Origin: a virus
Reading direction: 5' to 3' (one strand)
IMG/VR virus record: IMGVR_UViG_3300022928_000128
Coordinates: 1 to 22,987 of that record
Length of the DNA: 22,987 nucleotides
Shown here in pieces: positions 22,828-22,987 of this stretch; position 1 is the stretch's first letter, and each line of letters begins with the position of its first letter. The notes beneath the pieces were generated by a model that was given only the letters and a program-made list of their open reading frames with translations, was not told the DNA's origin and made no database searches. Position numbers and translations under genes: made by a program.

Positions 22828-22987
22828 GGTAATTGTGCGCTATCTAATATGCTAAAGTCATAAGTATAATCGCTGTCCAAACTCACGTTCAACGGAACGG
22901 GTTTTATTTGCGCCGCTTCAGCAAATAAGTCCGAATCGTTCAATCCCTCGTCCATAAAATATAAATTCGTATTGATCTCGCGAATAA
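22824..22987 (-). CDS. C-terminal end of an upstream neck/tail gene (gene 15 by position)
   Basis: An open frame enters from the right edge and stops at TGA within the gene 16 start (ATGA). About 54 residues are visible, including INTNLYFMDEGLNDSDLFAE and DYTYDFSILDSAQLP. In T4 order the gene before 16 is 15, the tail sheath terminator. Too little is present to confirm this by sequence. gene 14 or another neck gene is possible. Confidence 0.55.
   Translation of the reverse strand, partial: IREINTNLYFMDEGLNDSDLFAEAAQIKPVPLNVSLDSDYTYDFSILDSAQLP

Noticed and set aside
1-22987. tRNA genes, CRISPR arrays, insertion sequences, attachment sites
   Set aside because: I looked for cloverleaf-like arms, spaced repeats and terminal inverted repeats and saw none; genes are packed with gaps of about 110 bases or less.

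Overview
This window is part of the genome of a T4-like tailed phage (contractile-tail myovirus). Every gene I can support is on the minus strand, so the window reads right to left. The evidence is a long run of T4 core genes in T4/cyanophage-type order: 16-17-18-19-20-67-68(position)-21-22-23-3(like)-uvsY-X-uvsW-X-55-47-X-46. There are also three TATAAATA late-promoter sequences and a UUCG-loop terminator after gene 23. I see no photosynthesis genes, so a cyanobacterial host is not indicated. The synteny resembles marine T4-like phages, but the host cannot be named from this sequence.

Layout, in transcription order. (1) 22987-12479, structure and packaging: the end of an upstream gene (gene 15 by position), small and large terminase, tail sheath, tail tube, portal, prohead core proteins, prohead protease, scaffold and major capsid protein. 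Late promoters precede genes 18 and 21. Terminators follow genes 19 and 23. (2) 12486-9216: a late promoter, a second tail-tube-like protein (gp3-like), then recombination genes uvsY and uvsW with two small companions. (3) 9160-5320: a promoter, the late sigma factor gp55, and the gp47/gp46 nuclease with a small membrane protein between them and a 59-aa protein after them. (4) 5330-1486: a sigma70-like promoter and four tightly packed accessory genes. (5) 1464-1: a partial CobT-like protein with an HExxH motif and a VWA (MIDAS) domain, cut by the window edge.

Region 4 is the most interesting. Its genes look like a TET/JBP-family Fe(II)/2-oxoglutarate dioxygenase, an aGPT-Pplase2/amino acid:DNA transferase-like protein, a GNAT acyltransferase and a P-loop kinase of the 5-hydroxymethyluracil DNA kinase type. 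Together they make a plausible post-replicative pathway: thymine to 5-hydroxymethyluracil, to a phosphorylated intermediate, to an amino-acyl base, to an N-acylated base. The first three proteins end in nearly the same short hydrophobic/acidic peptide (TLEAFF, TLEAFL, NLECLL). I propose it is a sliding-clamp docking tail that places DNA hypermodification at the replication fork.

There is no gene-free stretch longer than about 110 bases. I saw no tRNA, CRISPR, insertion sequence or attachment site.
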